Positions 16,877 through 22,601 of a DNA stretch of 22,601 nucleotides are shown here, piece by piece. Under the pieces are notes generated by a model. The model saw nothing but the letters and a program-made list of their open reading frames with translations, did not search any database and had not been told where the DNA came from. The DNA comes from Chara braunii. Lineage: Eukaryota > Streptophyta > Charophyceae > Charales > Characeae. Every line of letters begins with the position of its first letter. Positions within the stretch are counted from its first letter, which is position 1. The position numbers and the translations under genes are program-made. The stretch is from the NCBI GenBank assembly GCA_003427395.1, contig BFEA01000284.1, forward strand, positions 1,258,970 through 1,281,570, written 5' to 3'.

Positions 16877-17122
16877 AGCTAGGCATGAGAAAATAGAGCC
16901 TCAAGAGGCTCAACATGAGAAAAAAACAGTCCTTAGAAAATCGGAGCGAAGGGGGCTCAAAATTGGACAAACGGAAGCAAAGTGGAGCCCTCTAGGAGTA
17001 TGGGGGTGCCATTGTTGAGATCCGAGATATAACGGCCAAGTACCAGCCATGAACCTGGCCTTGAATGAGGCCCTAAGGCCTAGAAAAAGGGTGCACAGCA
17101 GTTTGAAACTTGTCACAACTGG

Positions 17123-17152
<30 letters not shown>
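17123..17152. repeat. (A)30 homopolymer
   Basis: Thirty consecutive A. It occupies the same position in the duplicated purine-rich unit as the interrupted A-rich run at 15692-15718, so it is probably an expanded tract of that repeat and not a retroposon poly(A) tail. Confidence 0.95.
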
Positions 17153-17154
<2 letters not shown>

Positions 17155-17230
17155 GAGGAGGGAGAATGAGACAAAAAGGGAGAAAAGAGTGGAGGAGAGT
17201 GTGCCGGCCTATTGGGACCTGTGCAGGAAT

Positions 17231-17780
17231 CTTGTGATATAGCCTAGTGCATTTCACTCACATGCTAGTAGGAGATCCTCCGATTTTTCCATGGATTATC
17301 TCTTGCTCAAATCTTGTGATATAGCCTAGTGTAACTCTTGCATTTCACTCACATGCTAGTAGGAGATCCTCCGATTCTTCCATGAATGATCTCATGCTTA
17401 AAACTTATGATCTAGCCTAGTGTAGATCTTGCTTTTCACTCATATGCTAGTTGGAGATCCTCCGATTCATCCATGGATGATCTCTTGCTCAAATCTTGTG
17501 ATAAAGCCTAGTGTAACTCTTGCTTTTCACTCACACACTAGTAGGAAGTGCTCCAATTTTTCTATGGATGATCTCATGTTCAATTTTTGTGATTTGGGTT
17601 ACTTCAACTCTTGCATTTCACTCACACACTAGTAGGAGATGCTCCGATTCTTTCATGGATGATCTTATGCTCAAAACTTGTGATTTGGCCTCGTGTAGAT
17701 CTCTTTTTTCACTCACATGCTAGTAGGAGATCCTCCGATTCTTTCATGGATGATCTCTTGCTCAAATCTTGTGATATAGC
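17231..17780 (+). repeat. 91-bp tandem array, six to seven units
   Basis: CTTGTGATATAGCCTAG anchors at 17231, 17313, 17404, 17495, 17586, 17677 and 17768. The first step is 82 bp (CTCTTG-type deletion), then five steps of exactly 91. Units carry TTTCACTCACATGCTAGTAGGAGATCCTCCGATT and CATGGATGATCTC. Two variants, CTCTTGCTCAAATC and CTCATGCTTAAAAC, partly alternate, hinting at a two-unit higher-order repeat. The three 67-codon frames at 17429, 17520 and 17611 are the same phase of successive units and not separate genes. GGAGATCCTCC inside the unit is self-complementary. Confidence 0.95.
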
Positions 17781-18154
17781 ACTAGTTGTCTGTTGTATAA
17801 CTGTTGTGTGTTGAGCTTCAGACTGCTGAGTCTGTCTGCAGTTTTTGAGTATAGCTAATTTGCGGTGTATTTGGGCACGACGAAAATTATTAAAGAAGGA
17901 TTGTCCCGGATATATCCGCTACTGGTTTTTGCAGTTGGTGGGCTTTGTAGCCGGTTGCGGATTCTCAAGCACTGTGCAGGTAATATTTTGTTGAAGACTT
18001 TGCGAAGTCACCTCCGATTCGGCATGCTGTGTATCGACGACCGATTTAGGAGGAATACGGTGTGACTTGGAGGAGTGACCAGCTTATACAAAGGGGTTGC
18101 CGCTGCGGTCGGAGGATCGTCAGGGAGTTTAATAGTCAGCAGTTTGACTTTGAT
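17781..18154. other. No recognised gene
   Basis: A 66-codon plus frame (17865-18065) is unrecognised. CTGCAGTTTTT and a GTGCAG/GTAATA splice-donor-like site (about 17980) are the only local signals. It separates the 91-bp array from copy B of the long element. Confidence 0.4.
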
Positions 18155-18699
18155 TGACCGAACTGCCGCACGTTTCGGTCATCATAGCGGGGCCCTCAGG
18201 CACTTGAAAATAACAAGGCCCTCTCCTGAGAGTTGAGTTTGTCCCCCTCTTGTATCTCTAGAGTCGGAAACCCTTCGTTTTCTTCCCTCCTTACTCTAAG
18301 TTTAATCTAGTTCTGAGAGGAATACGGCAGGCGGGATTGTAACCCGTAGGACCGCAGCAAGACTCTGTGGGGAGTCAACCCACCGATTGCGGGAGCTCTG
18401 TCAGAACTCAGGAGGAATTCTGGAGGTAGAGAACTGAAAGGTAACCATTGCTTTCCTTCTATAAACCCAGTATAACCCCTATTTGTATTCATTGTTATGT
18501 TTGACTGAGTATGTTCCCTTTATCCCTACTCTGACTTTCAGTTTGACTTTCATGACAGACAAGACTTTAATAAAAGAATGATTGTGCAAATTCAGTTTCA
18601 GTTTTTGTTATTTGACTGAAAGCAGACTGTGGGATTACATTTGGGGGAAAGGTTAGGAGGAAGGCAGTTTTGCATGAGGTTTGACTGAGTCATTTGAGG

Positions 18700-19341
18700 C
18701 TGGGAAGTCCCCATAAGTTTGGGGAGACCCAGTGCTGTGTTTATTTTTGAATTGCCTGGAGAACCAGACATGTTCCATAAGTTTGGGTGGCTTGGTTGCC
18801 TTGTTTATTTTGGGTTTCTTCTGTTTCCTTTGGTTCTCAACGAGGAGGTCTGAGCAGGTCCCATAAGTTTGGGTGGCTCGACCTCTTTCTTCTTTGGCTT
18901 TAAGAGAATGAATCAGGCAAAGAATCAGATTATTCTATAAGTTTAGGTAGTTTGACCCAATGTCTCGCAACTGCTGGAACCCAAAGGTTATAAATTGACT
19001 GTATTTTATTACCATCTTATTTAAGAACATGTTAGTCAGACTATTCTATAAGTTTGGGCAGTCTCACTATAGCTTTTCACAAACTGAAGATAGTATTAAT
19101 TAAGAATAAATTTGTGGTAAGAAGGAGCAGGCTGGACCTCGATCTAAGTTGATTGGTCCGGTCATATGCTACCTTATAAGATTAAGGGTAGACAATTATA
19201 TATAACTTTGATACTTAAACAATTCAGGGCGACTAGGGCGGCCTAGTCATATGCCCAAAGAAGAGAAAAGTTGTTGTGCCCTTTGTTTGTGTATATTCAG
19301 TGGCTGAGCTATACATGTTCTATAAGTTTGGATGGTCTAGC
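18700..19341 (+). other. Seven hairpins with a constant ATAAGTTT loop and different stems
   Basis: H1 18700-18732: CTGGG and TCCCC with GGGGA and CCCAG. H2 18762-18797: AACCA/TGGTT plus CC/GG. H3 18845-18885: GAGGTC/GACCTC, GAGC/GCTC, CCC/GGG. H4 18925-18955: TCAGATTA and TCT with AGG and TAGTTTGA, one bulge. H5 19038-19064: AGACT/AGTCT. H7 19169-19191: CTACCTT with AAGG(G)TAG. H6 19308-19341: GCTA/TAGC plus inner pairs. The loop is ATAAGTTT in six and ATAAGATT in H7. Stem sequences are unrelated between hairpins, yet each stays paired. Spacing is irregular (about 60-140 bp), so this is not a simple tandem repeat. Confidence 0.75.
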
Positions 19342-19655
19342 TTTCTGTCTTATGTAAGCTGGGTATAAAGGGATAAATCGTTGAAAGATTATGAACTATT
19401 GTTTGTCCAGGTTGACTTGGGGATGGTGAGAGTACTTACCTTTGTGGTTTGACTTACATGTGACTAGGTGAGATTAGTACTTGGTCTGAGTTTCAGTTTG
19501 ATAGGTAGTTGCTTTAGATGCTCGCCACGTGCCAGAGCTATAGGAGTTAGTTTCAATTCCTACATTTTCTGAGCTAAGTGTTTTTACTTAGATCAATTTC
19601 TGCAATTTCTGGGATCTTTTATTATACTTGGTTTTGTATAAATCTTGGTAAGTCA

Positions 19656-20003
19656 CTTTCTCTACGGGAAGCGCTGCCGAAATTTCTACAAAAACAAGGA
19701 GTTAGTCAAATTTTGTCTTTTCAAATTTCAGTTTATAAAGGGAGTGCTACCCAAATTTTTGTTAATTCGGGGAGTTAGATAAAATTGAACCTTGAGAAGT
19801 CAAAGTCATTTTAGATTCTGAACTTGGCTTTGTATAAATTTTGGTAAGATACGTTCTCTACGAGAAGCGCTACAAATCCAAGGAGTTAGTCAAAATGTGA
19901 CTTTTCAAAAGTTCAACTTGTATGATTTTGATATATGGCTTAGTAAAAATCTTGGAAGTCTCATTTTCTGAAGGGAGTGTTGCTCATTTTTTTGCTAATT
20001 CAA
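19656..20003 (+). other. Hairpins of the GGGAAGCGCTGC module (copy B)
   Basis: CTTTC (19656-19660)/GGAAG (19667-19671); TTCTC (19854-19858)/GAGAA (19862-19866); and CATTTTC/GGGAGTG (about 19972-19989, with G-T pairs). Each is followed by (A)GCGCT or GTGTTGCT, AAATTT-like sequence and GGAGTTAG(T/A). It is the same module as 9663-9924. GGAGTTA recurs at about 19699, 19770, 19881 and 20003. Confidence 0.55.
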
Positions 20004-20403
20004 GGAGTTACACAAAATTTGACTTTGGAAAGTTGAAAATTATTTCTGTTTTCATGTTTAGGCTGATATAAATTATGAAAAGACACTCTAAATGGGAGAC
20101 CTGTTTAGGCTGTTTTCTTAGGTTAGAAGATATAGATTATATTTTGACAGGTGACGATTCTGGCGATCCACTCTAAATGGGGGAGATGTTGCCAAAAATC
20201 TACCATCCTTTGGGCATTGGTTTAGAGGTAGGCCTAGGCTTGACTACCAGAAGAGTTTGAGTGAGAATGTGTCATGGGGATTTGATCTTCATACATTGAC
20301 GATTTAACTTGGACATTGACCTGTCTTATGATACATGCCTTCTTTGGACATTCGATCCAGGATTTTGACTAGTTTCAGCTTGATCCTACGAGGATCATTA
20401 TCT

Positions 20404-20418
20404 GTTATCACTGATAAC
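20404..20418. other. GTTATC/GATAAC hairpin (copy B)
   Basis: Perfect 6-bp stem with ACT loop, followed by AGGTCGGTTGG. Counterparts are at 10100, 11859 and, on the minus strand, 21676-21691. Confidence 0.65.
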
Positions 20419-21040
20419 AGGTCGGTTGGTTGATCGCCGACTTGTCGGCTCACGGCACAACTTTGCTTACACCTGTACCTCAACTGGATTGCCTTAGCCC
20501 TGTGATCTGATATGTTTCTTTGAGGTTTTTAGCTACACTTTTTTTAAATGACCATTATAAAGAACTTATGAGATTTATGGAAAGTTGAACTATGACTGGG
20601 GCTTGAGTGTGTGAGGCATGATGTGAGTTACAGGGAACTGTAAAGTTGACCACATTGGTGTATGGCAATGTGACTATTGTGTGTGCCTGTGTTTTATTGA
20701 GGTTAGTATTTTGGAGCTTGGTATACGAGTCTTACCTTGGAGGCAGTGAGAATGACAACCATGTGACGCACGATCTGCATACCTGATGAGTTTATGTTTC
20801 TTCCTTCTTTTATTTTATCTCGAGTTCTGATTTGATATATGAGTGTTGGTTGTTTATTTATTTACTAATTAATTTTGCTTATTAATTTTCATAGTTGGAC
20901 GTTGTATTTCGTGGCAGCCGTCAAAGTCAAACCCCTTGACTTCTTTCCAGACCCTGGATGATAGAGCTGGTCCCTAGGGCAATAAGAGACGATTGCCACC
21001 ATAGGTATGAACCTGTGTACCACACTCTCCGCAGGTGCTA

Positions 21041-22293
21041 ACTCTCCGGACCGACTATCTAATCAGGTCGACTTCTCGGACAGTCTTTCACGCTTAGCTA
21101 ACTATGACAATAATTTTATGTTTCCTTTGTTGACCTTATAAAAATGTCACAGTCAAGCCTTTAGTAATCTCTCATTCTTCTCAAAAGAAGTCCCAAATAA
21201 AATGACTTCCTAAGTACCGACTAGCCTACGATCCCATTCACAAGTATATATAGATGTATGTATGTAAATCGGGGGAGCTGACTGAGCGGTGGACCTCACT
21301 TTCACGATTGTCGTGTCCCTTTGCCCGAATTTCCAGAAGATCCCAAACTCAGGAGACAGTACAAATGTCCAACACCTGCTCAGATGCAGGAAAACAGATA
21401 CACACATACAAATGCAGACACAAAATGCGCTAGGAGTGTCAACCTTTAACCCACTCACATCATGCCACTCACGCCCCAAACCCTTGAAAATAACATTCCT
21501 TTCTAACCCTGACTCCATTTTACCCCAGCCCCACACATTTTGAAGACTCCTGAGTGTGATTTGGACAATTTAGGCATAGATACAGGCGGAAGATTTATCT
21601 GTTCCCTTTTTAGGTCTTGTCTTATGTGTGGGTGTCAAGCCATGGGTGGAAGTTGAGTCGGAGTTCTACCGACCTGTTATCCAGAGATAACAAAATTGTT
21701 GTTCTTACGGATTCTCCTGTAAGTTCTCCGAAGTGTCGAAACCTGTAGACACAACACAGTCCAAGAGAATCTTAACATCTCTTTTCCTAATTGAGATCTA
21801 GAAAGTTCCTACTAGACTCTGTGTCTTTGTTTCACTTCTATCCTTAACGAAATGTTTTGGGTTGTTGCCCTTTCGCTTCAGGTAGTGAATAACAGTTCAC
21901 TTCCCTTTTACTGTCACGGCAATTCTCCATACTTCTTTTCACTATCTCATTCTTATCCCTTTTGGGATCATCCTATCTGAGGTCCCTTTCCTTCTCCCAA
22001 CACGCATGATCACATCGTCAATCCAACTGGTGGAAGGAATCTCATGGAAAGGAATCAGATGAATGGAGAGTCCTTCTCTGAGGCAAGATCTCACTTATCC
22101 CCTTTCAGTAGAATCAGAAATAGCTAGTTAGGACTGAACAATGCAGATTGTGGGGAAAGTTAGCGGCGGTATGGCAGACCATTCAGGACATATCCATCCT
22201 GTTACTGGAGCTTTATTGGACAAAGGCAACTTAGTGGGCCTTGGCCCCTGTGTGCGAAGCACATTTTAGCGGTAGGCTTATCCTATGGCTAGC
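21041..22293. other. No recognised gene; short inverted relative of the GATAAC module
   Basis: The frames at 21210-21543 on the two strands are shadows of each other and unrecognised. GTTATC (21676-21681)/GATAAC (21686-21691), read on the minus strand and followed there by AGGTCGGT and GACTCAACTTCC, resembles 20404-20450 and 11859-11915. It is therefore a small inverted fragment of the A/B element. The rest, including a CT-rich stretch near 21890-22000, holds nothing identifiable. Confidence 0.5.
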
Positions 22294-22601
22294 CACTGAT
22301 AAGGCAGGTGTCCCTGAAACCTCACAACTTCTTATATCGGACTAGTCACTGATAAGACAGGATTCCCCTGCTAGTCTTATCACTGACTAACCCTCAATAA
22401 GGCGGGTACCCAAGGATCCTTACTACTCTTATCACTGACTAAGCCCTAGGATGTTCATTGATAAGGCAGGTGTCCTTGAAACCTCACAACTTCTTATATC
22501 GGACTTGTCACTGATAAGACAGGATTCCCCTGCTACTCTTATCACTGGCTAACCATCAATAAGGTGAGTATCCAAGGATCCTTATTACTCTTATCATTGA
22601 C
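22294..22601 (+). repeat. 162-bp array with nested 50-60-bp CACTGATAAG subunits, open at window end
   Basis: AAGGCAGGTGTCC...GAAACCTCACAACTTCTTATATCGGACT at 22301 recurs at 22463, a 162-bp period. Within each unit CACTGATAAGRCAGG-like phrases recur at about 22294, 22347, 22394 (CAATAAGGCGGG) and 22456, so the unit is itself a three-part repeat. AAGGATCCTT (22412) is a 10-bp palindrome. The array continues past 22601. Confidence 0.9.
22344..22388. other. 17-bp interrupted hairpin within the terminal array
   Basis: AGTCA/TGACT, one C-C mismatch, TGATAAGA/TCTTATCA, a CTAG bulge, then CAGG/CCTG closing on ATTCC. The second copy (about 22507-22551) keeps the same fold, with CTAC as the bulge. Confidence 0.8.

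Larger units (their letters stand above)
15400..17215. repeat. Purine-rich segment with a long internal duplication
   Basis: The plus strand is strongly A/G-rich from about 15340 to 17220. 15400-15770 and 16840-17210 share ordered landmarks: CTCAAGA(A/G), CATGAGAAAA, AAAATCGGAGC(A/G)A, CCATTG, TCCGAGATATAACGG, CTAGAAA, an A-rich run and GAATGAGACAAAAAG. The spacing is about 1.45 kb. Between them is a 162-bp tandem step (see 15986). Frames on both strands in this segment are low-complexity by-products. Confidence 0.7.
18155..21040 (+). repeat. Long non-coding element, copy B
   Basis: Same orientation and order of blocks as copy A (7915-12545). The 5' block (18175-18480) keeps GGGGCCCTC, AACCCGTAGGACCGCAGC, a GTGGG/CCCAC foldback and CCACCGATTGCGGGAGCTCTG. 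The 3' block (20890-21040) keeps GTTGTA-TTCGTG, CCGTCAAAGTCAAACCCCTTGA and CCTGGATGAT. Where copy A has its 49/65-bp minisatellite, copy B has a hairpin series. Copy B lacks the 1.6-kb segment found at 9955-11575 in A. No conserved frame exists, so a protein-coding role is unlikely. Confidence 0.75.

Noticed and set aside
17123-17152. Poly(A) tail of a processed retroposon
   Set aside because: It aligns with an interrupted A-rich run in the duplicated unit at 15692, and no gene-like sequence precedes it.
17429-17814. Three overlapping 67-codon ORFs as a small gene family
   Set aside because: They start exactly 91 bp apart and are the same phase of successive satellite units.
7915-21040. A single intact giant LTR retrotransposon with copies A and B as its LTRs
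   Set aside because: The copies are too diverged and unequal, no gag/pol lies between them, and no primer-binding site or polypurine tract was identified. Kept only as a possibility.

Overview
The window looks like nuclear, repeat-dominated DNA from a plant or streptophyte alga with a large genome. Three things point this way: no intact gene of ordinary length, many tandem repeats and microsatellites, and a decayed internal fragment of mitochondrial atp1 (12758-13126). The fragment reads like atp1 of early-diverging land plants or charophytes, but nothing here fixes the species. The only other recognisable protein signature is a CCHC zinc knuckle in a short gag-like reading frame (748-1017). 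Every other long reading frame is unrecognised or is produced by a repeat.

Layout. 1-475: a 240-bp tandem duplication carrying GA microsatellites. 748-1180: gag-like ORF plus an overlapping acidic ORF. 1181-3920: no gene, some foldbacks. 3935-4000: a degenerate tRNA-like (SINE-head-like) sequence. 4395-5025: ten units of 61-70 bp, each with a tRNA A-box-like motif followed by a hairpin. 5026-7330: no gene, but dispersed copies of a short module on the minus strand. 7340-7830: a 69-bp minisatellite whose units carry a U1-type 5' splice-site consensus on the minus strand. 7915-12545 and 18155-21040: two diverged, colinear, same-orientation copies (A and B) of one long non-coding element. Copy A contains a 49/65-bp minisatellite and what looks like a 1.6-kb insertion; copy B contains a series of hairpins with a constant loop. 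12758-13126: atp1 fragment. 13255-13530: a 26-bp minisatellite. 15050-15330: an inverted copy of part of copy A. 15340-17220: a strongly purine-rich, internally duplicated segment with several foldbacks, one long enough to resemble a miRNA precursor. 17231-17780: a 91-bp satellite-like array. 22294-22601: a 162-bp array with strong hairpins, running off the window end.

The recurring theme is that many repeats are foldbacks. In several families the stem sequence differs between copies while pairing is kept. The clearest case is 18700-19341, where seven hairpins share an 8-nt loop (ATAAGTTT, once ATAAGATT) on stems of different sequence. Similar behaviour is seen in the A-box array, in the GGAAGYGCTGC module shared by A and B, and in the GATAAC/GATAGC hairpin. 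This suggests that the long A/B element makes, or once made, a structured RNA, although palindromic repeat turnover could also give this pattern. All alignments and foldings were made by eye.
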